The translations under genes and the position numbers were made by a program. From contig JASLIL010000022.1 in NCBI GenBank assembly GCA_030152145.1, positions 1-19,619 of the forward strand: a stretch of 19,619 bases of DNA, read 5' to 3'. Positions 1 to 7,607 of this stretch are shown here, one piece after another. Each line of letters opens with the position of its first letter. The stretch's first letter is position 1. The stretch is from Tissierellales bacterium. Its GTDB lineage: Bacteria > Bacillota > Clostridia > Tissierellales > JASKZW01. The notes beneath the pieces are model-generated. The model saw only the letters and a program-made list of their open reading frames with translations. It searched no databases and had not been told where the DNA came from.

Positions 1-555
1 TATATCTGTTGGCCAGTGAACTCCTAGGTATAGTCTGCTATAGCCTACCAATAAAACTATAGCTAGATTTAAAAACTTAAATATAAGCTTTTTATCCTTC
101 CATCTTCTACTTAAAAGATAAAATAGGCCAGTATAAAATCCCATACTAACCATGGCATGGCCACTGGGAAAACTATAGCCTTTTTCCTCTATTAAAAAAT
201 AAGCTATGGGCCTGGTTCTAGTAAAAAACTGCTTAAGGACAAAGTTTACTCCAAAAGTGCCTAAAGAGGCAAATATTAAAAATATTGACTCTAAAACTTT
301 CCCCTTCCTATACTCAAATAAAACCAGAAGAATGACTCCAGGAATTAAGAATTTTGCAGATGCTAGATGAGTGAAAATCCTGAAAAAGTCCAAACCCTTA
401 AGGGTAATTCTCTTGCTGATCTCCTCCATTATAGCTATATCAAATAATATTCCCTGATCTCCATTCCTAACTTCCAAACCTATAAGTCCCAAGCTAGCTA
501 TACTTATAAGCATCATGATAATAAGTATCTTGTGTCTTTTTAAAAAATCTAACAT
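1..555 (-). CDS. PAP2-family phosphatase, 3' end cut off by the window
   Basis: An open frame of 185 codons starts at the ATG at 555 and runs off the window without a stop, so the C-terminus is missing. It is a membrane protein of the PAP2 (type 2 phosphatidic acid phosphatase) superfamily, which removes phosphate from lipid phosphates such as undecaprenyl pyrophosphate or phosphatidic acid, with the active site outside the membrane. All three signature motifs are present: K-x6-RP at residues 108-116 (KQFFTRTRP), PSGH at 130-133, and SR-x5-H-x3-D at 173-184 (SRLYLGVHWPTD). The catalytic histidines are thus H133 and H180. Hydrophobic stretches at about 9-25, 68-80, 88-107 and 165-171 fit membrane helices. 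The start follows an AGGAG site overlapping the end of the peptidase gene, with 9 bp between the two genes, so they are probably co-transcribed. The lipid substrate cannot be told from the sequence. Confidence 0.9.
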   Translation of the reverse strand, partial: MLDFLKRHKILIIMMLISIASLGLIGLEVRNGDQGILFDIAIMEEISKRITLKGLDFFRIFTHLASAKFLIPGVILLVLFEYRKGKVLESIFLIFASLGTFGVNFVLKQFFTRTRPIAYFLIEEKGYSFPSGHAMVSMGFYTGLFYLLSRRWKDKKLIFKFLNLAIVLLVGYSRLYLGVHWPTDI

Positions 556-564
556 AAATCTCTC

Positions 565-1590
565 CTATCTTTCTAATATATACCTATAAAGTAAATCAAA
601 GGTATTCTTAACCCCATCCATATGGCTTCTTTCATAGTGGTGGGCAGAATTTACACCTGGTCCAAAAGACAATATATCTAGATCCTTACCCTGGATTATA
701 GCCTGACTTGAATCAGTACTATAAAAATTATAAAGATCTAGCCTGTAGTCTATGCCATGCTTTTCTGCCAAACCTGTTAATCTTTCACGACTTAAATAGT
801 TATAGGGAGTCTTCCTGTCCTTACAAGCTATACTAACAGAGTATTCATCTGAATTTTGGTCCCTACCAACTATGCCAATATCCAAGGCTGCAAACTCAAA
901 AACCTCCTCTGGCATATGAGAAATTCCATGACCTGACTCTTCAAAGTTTGAAATATAAAAGTAGGTCCTATAGCTAGGCCTTAGGCCCTCAGCTTGTATT
1001 TTTTCAATAACAGCCAGCATTATGGCTAATTGCAGCTTATTGTCTAAATATCTGGACTTTATAAAGCCAGACTCTGTTATTTCTAATCTAGGCTCAATAG
1101 ATACAAAGTCCCCTATATTTATACCAAGTGCAAGTAGGTCATCTTTCCTAGAAACCCTTTCATCCAGCCTTATAGCCATGTTCTCATAGGACCTTTCACT
1201 ATTACCCTTGGCCTGACCGAATATATGGGTGGCTGCCATATCCGGAATAAAACTTCCCCTAAAGCTCTTTCCAGATCTTGTAAGTATATTACAGTTTTCT
1301 CCCTCTACAGCTGACCAGGCACCACCACCTATCTTATTATACCTTATAGTTCCATCACTTTCTATATTCTTAACCATAGCTCCCAAGGTATCTACATGGG
1401 CACTTATACATATGGCCTTTTCATTGTTCTTACCCTCTAAAGAAGAAATAAGTCCCCCCTTATTGTTTTTGTAGTAGTCTAAGCCCAATCTATCAAAGTC
1501 AAGCATAAGCTCATCTATAGCCCTATGGGTATATCCTGTAGGACTAGCAATAGCCAAGTATTTTTCCAAATATTTTAAAATCTTCTCCAT
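565..1590 (-). CDS. M42-family zinc metallopeptidase (glutamyl aminopeptidase / tetrahedral aminopeptidase type)
   Basis: The 341-residue protein has the length and layout of M42 aminopeptidases, cytosolic enzymes that assemble into large tetrahedral shells and trim short peptides with two metal ions per subunit. Visible ligands and catalytic residues are H65 in AHVDT (with D67), D183 in RYLDNK, the pair E217-E218 in NFEESG, D237 in ALDIG, and H317 or H318 in NSAHHYERSH near the C-terminus. It has no signal peptide. The ATG at 1590 has a GGAGG site 9 nt upstream at 1600-1604. It is the first gene after the lpd terminator and sits 9 bp ahead of the PAP2 gene. I saw no convincing promoter in the 78 bp before it, so read-through from the gcv operon is possible. 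The family is secure; whether the enzyme prefers acidic or other N-terminal residues cannot be read from the sequence. Confidence 0.88.
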   Translation of the reverse strand: MEKILKYLEKYLAIASPTGYTHRAIDELMLDFDRLGLDYYKNNKGGLISSLEGKNNEKAICISAHVDTLGAMVKNIESDGTIRYNKIGGGAWSAVEGENCNILTRSGKSFRGSFIPDMAATHIFGQAKGNSERSYENMAIRLDERVSRKDDLLALGINIGDFVSIEPRLEITESGFIKSRYLDNKLQLAIMLAVIEKIQAEGLRPSYRTYFYISNFEESGHGISHMPEEVFEFAALDIGIVGRDQNSDEYSVSIACKDRKTPYNYLSRERLTGLAEKHGIDYRLDLYNFYSTDSSQAIIQGKDLDILSFGPGVNSAHHYERSHMDGVKNTFDLLYRYILER

Positions 1591-1633
1591 TTATAAGATC
1601 CTCCAATCCACAAGCCTTCTATATTTTTCTAAC

Positions 1634-1642
1634 TTATCCACA
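1634..1642 (+). promoter_or_regulatory. exact DnaA-box sequence TTATCCACA, flanked by two partial boxes
   Basis: TTATCCACA at 1634-1642 matches the DnaA-box consensus exactly. Two further copies of its ATCCACA core lie in the same orientation at 1606-1612 and 1649-1655, so three cores fall within 50 bp between lpd and the peptidase gene. That DnaA binds here is inference; one exact 9-mer can arise by chance in AT-rich DNA. Confidence 0.35.
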
Positions 1643-1664
1643 AATTCCATCCACATATGGCTAC

Positions 1665-1695
1665 AAAGAAAGGCATAGACTATAGTCTATGCCTT
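1665..1695 (-). terminator. intrinsic terminator of the gcv operon
   Basis: A perfect 26-nt palindrome at 1670-1695 folds into an 11-bp stem with a TATA loop, 3 bp after the lpd stop codon. On the minus strand the stem is followed by a T-rich run (TTTCTTTG), which is imperfect as a U-tract. Position and stem make termination likely; read-through into the peptidase gene remains possible. Confidence 0.75.
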
Positions 1696-1698
1696 AAT

Positions 1699-3114
1699 TT
1701 ATCTTTTTCTCTTTCTCTTAGGGGCAATATGTATTGCCGTTTCATTTAATCCATCAACCGCCTCCATAAAGGCTTCACTTAAGGTTGGATGTGCATGAAT
1801 AGTTCTTGCAATATCCTCTACAGCCATTCCATTGGATATGGCCAAGGCGCCTTCATGAATAAGATCATTGGCATGTGGACCCATAATAGTAACACCTAAA
1901 ATCTTGTTGTCTTCAGAAGCATAAACCTTTATAAAGCCATTTCCCTCTCCTAAGGTTAGTGCCTTACCATTAGCAGCAAATAGGAACTTGCTTTCCTTAT
2001 ACTTCAGGCCAGACTCTTTTAAGTCCTCCTCCTTCATACCTACAAAGGCAACCTCTGGAAGAGTAAATACACAGTCTGGGAAAACTTCTAAATTTATATC
2101 TGGTTCAAGCCCCATAATCTTCTCAACTACATATACACCCTGAGCTGATGCTACGTGAGCCAATTGTATCCCCTTACTATTTACATCCCCTATAGCAAAT
2201 ATATTTTCAATATTTGTTCTATAGTCATCATCAACTTTTACACCATCTTTTAAGGAGTAGTCAACACCAACTTCTTCTAGATTAAGACCATCTACAACTG
2301 GTCCCCTACCTGAAGCCATAAGTATCTTCTCTCCAAGAACTTCTACTTCCTTGTCCTTATTTTTAAACTTAGCTACAACCCTTAACTTATCTCCTTCTTT
2401 GACAATCTTCTTAGCCCTAATATCTTTATAGACTGTCATGCCCCTCTTTTCAAATTCACGAGGAAGCTTATTTTTTATCTCTCTATCTACATCCTTAAGT
2501 ACTCTTGATGCAAGTAGTGTAACCTCTGAGCCTAGCTCTTGATATATACTAGCAAATTCAAGACCTATAACTCCACCACCAATAACTACAAGGCTTTCTG
2601 GGATCTCTCTCATCTCCAGTAGGTCATCACTTGTAATTACTCCATCTAGGTCAAAACCTTCTACTTCTGTCATAGTAGGTCTAGAACCTGTTGCAATTAT
2701 TATATAGTCTACTTCTATGGTCTCTTCTTTTCCATCATGTAACTTAACATTAATAGTATTTTTATCCTCTATCTTGGCTCTTCCAGCTAGAAATTCAATA
2801 TTATCATAGGAAGAAATCAACTGGTCTATACCAGAAACCAATTGTCCAACTATTTCATTTTTTCTATCTTGTAAAGCATTGCCATCTACACTAAAGTCTT
2901 TTACAGTTACGCCGAAGTTTTCGCTATTTTTAATTGTATTAACTACCTCTGCATTCTTAAAATACGCTTTAGTGGGGATACATCCTCTATTAAGGCATGT
3001 ACCCCCCACTTTATCATCTTCGACTAAAAAGACTTTAGCATCTAGTTGTGCAGCCCTAATTGCAGCTACATAACCACCTGGACCTGCTCCAAGTACTGCT
3101 ATTCTTTTAGTCAT
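1699..3114 (-). CDS. lpd: dihydrolipoyl dehydrogenase (L-protein / E3)
   Basis: This FAD enzyme reoxidises the dihydrolipoyl arm of the glycine cleavage H-protein and passes the electrons to NAD+. The 471 residues contain the FAD-binding GAGPGGYVAA (9-18), the redox disulfide in GGTCLNRGCIPTK with C40 and C45, the NAD-binding GGGVIGLEFA (179-188), the second FAD motif FAIGDVN (306-312), and the C-terminal catalytic pair H442 and E447 in HAHPTLSE. There is no N-terminal lipoyl domain. The length is normal for the family. It starts 5 bp after gcvPB, and its GAGGAG site overlaps the gcvPB end, so it is the last gene of the gcv operon and most likely dedicated to it. One oddity is the strongly basic C-terminus, PKRKRKR, which is not part of the catalytic fold. 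Confidence 0.96.
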   Translation of the reverse strand: MTKRIAVLGAGPGGYVAAIRAAQLDAKVFLVEDDKVGGTCLNRGCIPTKAYFKNAEVVNTIKNSENFGVTVKDFSVDGNALQDRKNEIVGQLVSGIDQLISSYDNIEFLAGRAKIEDKNTINVKLHDGKEETIEVDYIIIATGSRPTMTEVEGFDLDGVITSDDLLEMREIPESLVVIGGGVIGLEFASIYQELGSEVTLLASRVLKDVDREIKNKLPREFEKRGMTVYKDIRAKKIVKEGDKLRVVAKFKNKDKEVEVLGEKILMASGRGPVVDGLNLEEVGVDYSLKDGVKVDDDYRTNIENIFAIGDVNSKGIQLAHVASAQGVYVVEKIMGLEPDINLEVFPDCVFTLPEVAFVGMKEEDLKESGLKYKESKFLFAANGKALTLGEGNGFIKVYASEDNKILGVTIMGPHANDLIHEGALAISNGMAVEDIARTIHAHPTLSEAFMEAVDGLNETAIHIAPKRKRKR

Positions 3115-3119
3115 ATCAT

Positions 3120-4574
3120 CTACTCCTCGTATCTTAATATAGGGTTTCTAGCAGCTTCTGTTTCATTTACTCTAGCTACTATAGTATTATGTGGAGCTGT
3201 TTTTAAGATCTCTGGATCTGTTTTTGCTTCCTCTGCTATCTTAATTAAAGCATCAGCAAAAGCATCTAGAGTTTCCTTACTCTCACTTTCAGTTGGTTCA
3301 ACCATAAGGGCCTCATTAACTATAAGTGGGAAGTAAATTGTTGGTGGATGGTAACCAAAGTCTAGGAGACGTTTTGCAACATCCATAGTAGTTACACTTA
3401 ATCCATCTTTTAATCCAGCTAATACGAATTCATGTTTGAATAATTCGCCTTCTGGCAAGTTATAGTGATCTTTTAGTCTATGAGCTAAATAGTTAGCATT
3501 TAGAACTGCCATTTCACTTGCCTTTCTCAATCCATCATAACCCATTGTTAGAATGTAAGTGTATGCTCTTACATTTATTCCAAAGTGTCCGTAGAAGTCT
3601 TTCATTCTACCAACTGATTTAGGTCTATCGTAATCAAAGAAATATCTATCTCCATCTTTTTCTACCACAGGTTTTGGTAGATATGGAACTAGTATGTCCT
3701 TAACTCCAACTGGTCCTGATCCTGGTCCTCCTCCACCATGAGGTGTTGAGAAGGTCTTGTGAATATTAAAGTGAACTACGTCAAATCCCATATCTCCAGG
3801 TCTAGCATGACCTAAAATAGCATTGGCGTTAGCTCCATCATAGTATAGTAAACCTCCAGCTTCATGAACTAGATCTGCAATCTCTCTAATATCTTTTTCA
3901 AATAAACCTAAAGTGTTAGGGTTTGTAAGCATTAAACCAGCTATTTCATCATTTAAAACAGCCTTTAAGCTCTCTACATCAACTAAACCATTTTCAGTTG
4001 ACTGAACCTGTACTGTATCCAAACCAGCCATAATTGCTGATGCTGGGTTAGTACCGTGAGCTGAGTCTGGAACTATGATCTTAGTTCTTTGAGTTTCGCC
4101 ACGATCTTCATGGTAGGCCTTAATCAGGGTTAAACCTGTAAGCTCTCCATGAGCACCTGCTGCAGGTTGTAGAGTAATTCTATCCATACCCGCTACTTCT
4201 GCCAATGACTCTGCTAGTTCATGCATAAGTTGTAAAGCACCTTGTACTGTATGCTCTGGCTGTCTTGGGTGGATATTTACAAATCCATCTAACTTATACA
4301 TTTCTTCATTTATCTTTGGATTGTATTTCATTGTACATGATCCTAGTGGATAGAATCCTGTATCCAATCCGTAGTTTTTGTCTGAAAGATTAGTATAATG
4401 TCTAATAACATCTACTTCACTAACTTCTGGTAACTTAACATCTTTCTCGTTTAGCTTGTTTTCAGGAATTATACTATCTAAAGAAACTTCTTCTACATCT
4501 AATTTTGGAAGTCTGTAGCCTGTTCTTCCAACTCTATCTATTTCAAATATTAGTTTTTCGTAGTCTCTCATCAT
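3120..4574 (-). CDS. gcvPB: glycine dehydrogenase (decarboxylating) subunit 2, P-protein
   Basis: This is the catalytic half of the split P-protein, 484 residues. It decarboxylates glycine with pyridoxal phosphate and loads the aminomethyl group onto the lipoyl arm of GcvH. The PLP-binding lysine is K273 in HFNIHKTFSTPHGGGGPG, followed by the glycine-rich loop typical of the family. Other family blocks seen are FYPLGSCTMKYNP (74-86), QPAAGAHGELTG (136-147) and DSAHGTNPASA (170-180). The start codon overlaps the stop of gcvPA in an ATGA arrangement, with a GGAGGG site just upstream; a second ATG follows immediately. Such overlap suggests coupled translation, in keeping with the 1:1 heterodimer or heterotetramer formed by the two subunits. 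Confidence 0.97.
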   Translation of the reverse strand: MMRDYEKLIFEIDRVGRTGYRLPKLDVEEVSLDSIIPENKLNEKDVKLPEVSEVDVIRHYTNLSDKNYGLDTGFYPLGSCTMKYNPKINEEMYKLDGFVNIHPRQPEHTVQGALQLMHELAESLAEVAGMDRITLQPAAGAHGELTGLTLIKAYHEDRGETQRTKIIVPDSAHGTNPASAIMAGLDTVQVQSTENGLVDVESLKAVLNDEIAGLMLTNPNTLGLFEKDIREIADLVHEAGGLLYYDGANANAILGHARPGDMGFDVVHFNIHKTFSTPHGGGGPGSGPVGVKDILVPYLPKPVVEKDGDRYFFDYDRPKSVGRMKDFYGHFGINVRAYTYILTMGYDGLRKASEMAVLNANYLAHRLKDHYNLPEGELFKHEFVLAGLKDGLSVTTMDVAKRLLDFGYHPPTIYFPLIVNEALMVEPTESESKETLDAFADALIKIAEEAKTDPEILKTAPHNTIVARVNETEAARNPILRYEE

Positions 4575-5917
4575 ATCAATCCCTCCAATACAGAACTTAA
4601 TCTATCAATTTCTTCTTTTGTTCTCTTTTCTGTTACTGCATATAAAACAGAATTTTCATATTGAGGGTAGTCTTTGTGAAGGTTGTATCCTCCTAGGATT
4701 CCTTCTTCCATTAACTCTTTGTTTATTTCACAAGCATCCTTAGGTCCAACTAAAGCAAATTCCTTGAAGAATGGTCTTCCTTCAAATAGTGGCTTATAGC
4801 CTGCTTCAATTAGCTTATTGTATGCATAGTGTGCCTTTTGTGTTGATTGTTCTGCCACTTCTCTTAGGCCTTGAGTTCCCAATGTTGATAGGTAAACTGT
4901 AGCCGCTAAAGTATTTAGACCTTGGTTAGAACAAATATTTGAAGTTGCTCCCTCACGTCTAATGTGTTGCTCTCTAGCTTGAAGTGTTAGTACAAAAGCT
5001 CTGTCACCATTAGCATCTATAGTTTGTCCAACTATTCTACCAGGTAACTTTCTCATGTTTTTCTTAGTTGTAGCCATAAATCCTAAGTATGGTCCACCAA
5101 ATGCTAGTGGTATACCTAGAGCTTGACCTTCTCCAACTACTATATCAGCACCTATCTCTCCTGGAGTCTTTAGGATTCCCATTGAGATTGGGTCAACTGA
5201 TGCTACGAAAAGTGTTTTCTTTTCGCTATGAGCAATAGCTTCTACTTCATCTAGATCTTCTAATACTCCAAAGAAGTTAGGGCTTTGAACTATTACTGCT
5301 GCTGTTTCCTTGTCTACTTTTGACTTTAAGTCTTCTAAGTCAGTAGCACCATTATCTATTTCCACTTCTACAATCTCTAAGTTTTGTAGATGTGCATAAG
5401 TTCTTAGAACTTCTCTATGCTGTGGATTAACAGTTTTTGAAATAACAATTTTCTTTCTTCTAGCTACAGCTGCTGCCATAAATGCCGCCTCTGCAATAGC
5501 AGTACCACCATCATATAGTGATGCGTTTGCTACTTCCATACCTGTTAATTGGCATATTAAAGTTTGGAATTCAAATATATATTGTAGTGTACCTTGACTT
5601 ATTTCTGCCTGGTAAGGAGTATAGGAAGTGTAGAATTCACTTCTTCCAATTACATGTCCAACTATTGAAGGAATATAGTGGTCATAAGCTCCTGCACCTA
5701 GGAAACAAGTTAAATCGCTAGTTGATTTATTTTTTGAAGCTAAGTTTTTCATATAATCTGTTACTTCTAATTCGGACATTGAAGCTTTAAGGTCTAAATC
5801 TCTCTTTAATTGAAGATTTTCTGGTATATCTTTAAATAAATCTTCGGCACTTTCTAAACCTATAAACTCTAACATCCTCTTTTCATCTTCTGGTGTATTC
5901 GGGATGTATGGATACAT
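4571..5917 (-). CDS. gcvPA: glycine dehydrogenase (decarboxylating) subunit 1, P-protein
   Basis: This is the N-terminal half of the split P-protein, 448 residues, which pairs with GcvPB to make the active glycine decarboxylase. It has the aspartate-aminotransferase fold but carries no PLP lysine motif, as expected for this subunit. Family blocks visible are FLGAGAYDHYIPSIV (72-86), YTPYQAEISQGTLQ (99-112), NASLYDGGTAIAEA (131-144), and GRIVGQTIDANGDRAFVLTLQAREQHIRREGATSNICSNQ-type sequence around residues 294-334. The ATG at 5917 has a GAGGAGG site at normal distance; the gene begins 5 bp after gcvH and ends overlapping gcvPB by 4 bp. A P-protein split into two genes is the usual form in Firmicutes and archaea. 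Confidence 0.97.
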   Translation of the reverse strand: MYPYIPNTPEDEKRMLEFIGLESAEDLFKDIPENLQLKRDLDLKASMSELEVTDYMKNLASKNKSTSDLTCFLGAGAYDHYIPSIVGHVIGRSEFYTSYTPYQAEISQGTLQYIFEFQTLICQLTGMEVANASLYDGGTAIAEAAFMAAAVARRKKIVISKTVNPQHREVLRTYAHLQNLEIVEVEIDNGATDLEDLKSKVDKETAAVIVQSPNFFGVLEDLDEVEAIAHSEKKTLFVASVDPISMGILKTPGEIGADIVVGEGQALGIPLAFGGPYLGFMATTKKNMRKLPGRIVGQTIDANGDRAFVLTLQAREQHIRREGATSNICSNQGLNTLAATVYLSTLGTQGLREVAEQSTQKAHYAYNKLIEAGYKPLFEGRPFFKEFALVGPKDACEINKELMEEGILGGYNLHKDYPQYENSVLYAVTEKRTKEEIDRLSSVLEGLI

Positions 5918-5922
5918 ATTGC

Positions 5923-6306
5923 TTATACCTCCTCAGCTAAGAATTTTTCGTAATCCTCACTACTCATTAATTTATCTAATTCGTCTTTGTTTGAAATTTC
6001 TACTTTAATCATCCAGTTAGCATATGAATCTTCGTTTAATAAAGCTGGATCATCTAGAACTTCCTCATTAATTTCTACAACTTTACCACTGATTGGCATA
6101 AAGATATCTGAAGCTGCTTTAACTGATTCTACAGCTGAAAAAGCTTCTTCTTTATCAAATTCATCGTCTTCTTCTGGTAATTCTACATATACTATGTCTC
6201 CTAATGAATCTTGTGCATAATCTGCAATACCTATAGTAGCTATGTCACCTTCAACCTTAACCCACTCATGATCTTCTGTATAAAGTAATCCTTGTTCAAT
6301 TTTCAT
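5923..6306 (-). CDS. gcvH: glycine cleavage system H protein (lipoyl carrier)
   Basis: GcvH carries the aminomethyl intermediate between the P, T and L proteins on a lipoylated lysine. The lipoyl site is in SAVESVKAASD: the lysine is residue 63 counted from the start chosen here. The N-terminal YTEDHEWVKVEGD block and the acidic C-terminus are typical, and the 127 residues match the usual 125-130. I chose the ATG at 6306 over the in-frame TTG at 6312 because the GGAGG at 6316-6320 lies 9 nt from the ATG but only 3 nt from the TTG. It sits between gcvT and gcvPA in the operon. No lipoate ligase or lipoyl synthase is in the window, so lipoylation must be supplied from elsewhere. Confidence 0.97.
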   Translation of the reverse strand: MKIEQGLLYTEDHEWVKVEGDIATIGIADYAQDSLGDIVYVELPEEDDEFDKEEAFSAVESVKAASDIFMPISGKVVEINEEVLDDPALLNEDSYANWMIKVEISNKDELDKLMSSEDYEKFLAEEV

Positions 6307-6350
6307 TTTCAAAATCCTCCTTAGTTTTCTTTTTTATATTTTATAAAGAT

Positions 6351-7445
6351 TTATCTTTTATAAAATCTCTTTTTAACAGTTTTAGCTGGAACAGCCTTAT
6401 TTCTTATTAATATTTCAATATCGTTGTCTAGTTTTGCTTCTTCTAGATCAACTATAGCAAAACCTATACTTTTCTTAAGTGTTGGTGCCATATAGCCTGT
6501 AGTAACAAATCCTATAACTTTTCCATCCTTAGCTACTTCATAACCTTGTCTTGGAATACCTCTTCCTTGTAGCTCAAATCCTACAGCTCTTCTAGTTAGG
6601 CCACCATCTACTTGTGCCTGTAAAGCATCTTTACCTATAAAGTCTTCTTTATCTAACTTAACAAAGAATTTTTGTCCTGCTTCTATTGGAGAAATTTCCT
6701 TTGAAAGCTCATTACCATATAGTGGAAGTCCTGCTTCAAATCTAAGGGTATCTCTTGCTCCTAAAGCAGCTGGTTTAATACCTAGGTCCTTACCTTCTTC
6801 TAATATAGCTCTCCAAATAGTAACAGCTTCATCGTTAGGAACATAGATTTCAAATCCATCTTCTCCTGTGTAACCTGTTCTTGAAACTGTTGTAGTAATG
6901 CCTTTTACCTTTACATTACCATCAAAGTGGAATGGTTTAATCTCATCTAAGTTTTTATCTGTTAGCTTTTGAAGTATTTCTTGTGCCTTTGGTCCTTGTA
7001 AAGCTAAGATTGAAATTGCACTTGATCTGTCTTCTACTACTACATCAAAATCTCTCTTGTTGTAAAGTATCCAATGATAGTCTTTTTCAATATTTGCACC
7101 GTTAACAACTAGCATATAATTATCTTCACCATACTTATAGATTAGGAAGTCATCAACAATTCCGCCATCTTCATAGCACATAAATGTATAAATTGCTGCT
7201 CCGTCTTCTAAGCCTGAAATGTCATTTGTTACAAGATGTTGTAAGAATGGAAGTGAATCTTTACCTGTAACAAATATTCCTCCCATATGTGATACATCAA
7301 ATAATCCTGCAGCTTCTCTTACTGCCTCATGCTCTGGAACTAATCCTTCGTATTGAATTGGAAGAGCCCATCCTCCAAAGTCAACGATTTTTCCACCAAG
7401 TTCTACGTGTTCATCGTACAATGATGTTTTCTTTAGTTCTGCCAT
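6351..7445 (-). CDS. gcvT: glycine cleavage system T protein (aminomethyltransferase)
   Basis: GcvT takes the aminomethyl group from GcvH, releases ammonia and forms 5,10-methylene-tetrahydrofolate. The 364 residues match the family length. Visible blocks are VDFGGWALPIQY (21-32), GLFDVSHMG (47-55), the folate-site acidic pair in GGIVDDF (94-100), SRTGYTGEDGFEIYVP near the middle, and ALGARDTLRFEAGLPLYGNEL, followed by the C-terminal barrel domain. I start at the ATG at 7445, giving MAELKKTSLYDEHV, because an AAGGAG site lies 8 nt upstream at 7454-7459. The frame stays open to an ATG at 7502, but that has no ribosome binding site. It is the first gene of the gcv operon, about 127 nt below a strong promoter. 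Confidence 0.96.
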   Translation of the reverse strand: MAELKKTSLYDEHVELGGKIVDFGGWALPIQYEGLVPEHEAVREAAGLFDVSHMGGIFVTGKDSLPFLQHLVTNDISGLEDGAAIYTFMCYEDGGIVDDFLIYKYGEDNYMLVVNGANIEKDYHWILYNKRDFDVVVEDRSSAISILALQGPKAQEILQKLTDKNLDEIKPFHFDGNVKVKGITTTVSRTGYTGEDGFEIYVPNDEAVTIWRAILEEGKDLGIKPAALGARDTLRFEAGLPLYGNELSKEISPIEAGQKFFVKLDKEDFIGKDALQAQVDGGLTRRAVGFELQGRGIPRQGYEVAKDGKVIGFVTTGYMAPTLKKSIGFAIVDLEEAKLDNDIEILIRNKAVPAKTVKKRFYKR

Positions 7446-7515
7446 TACTACCACTCCTTCCCATATTTGTATATGCTTTCTTACATTTGACATTTTACCC
7501 ATTTTTTCTATTTTT

Positions 7516-7547
7516 AAACCGCACTACATGAAGTAGTTTCTAGGTTT
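7516..7547 (-). promoter_or_regulatory. hairpin in the gcvT leader, possible cis-regulatory RNA
   Basis: In the transcript the sequence folds as an outer AAACC/GGTTT stem and an inner ACTAC/GTAGT stem with a TTCAT loop, separated by an asymmetric internal loop (TAGAA against GC). It lies between the mapped promoter and the gcvT start and is followed by an A-rich stretch, not a U-tract, so it is not a terminator. It does not match the glycine riboswitch. A regulatory role is inference. Confidence 0.4.
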
Positions 7548-7578
7548 ATAAGTTGTTTTATCATCTCTTACAATTTTC

Positions 7579-7607
7579 ATTATATAAGACTAGTTTATAT
7601 TTTGCAA
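7579..7607 (-). promoter_or_regulatory. sigma-A type promoter of the gcv operon
   Basis: Reading on the minus strand, a -35 box TTGCAA (7602-7607) is followed after exactly 17 bp by a perfect -10 box TATAAT (7579-7584). Transcription would start near 7572, giving a leader of roughly 127 nt before gcvT. It is the best promoter match in the gap upstream of gcvT. Confidence 0.8.

Noticed and set aside
1229..1474. Plus-strand frame within the peptidase gene
   Set aside because: It is an antisense shadow of a well-supported minus-strand gene; the same holds for all other plus-strand frames, which lie wholly or mainly opposite conserved genes.
7446..7502. Extended N-terminus of GcvT from the ATG at 7502
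   Set aside because: No ribosome binding site precedes it, the extra 19 residues do not fit the family, and the ATG at 7445 has AAGGAG at proper distance.
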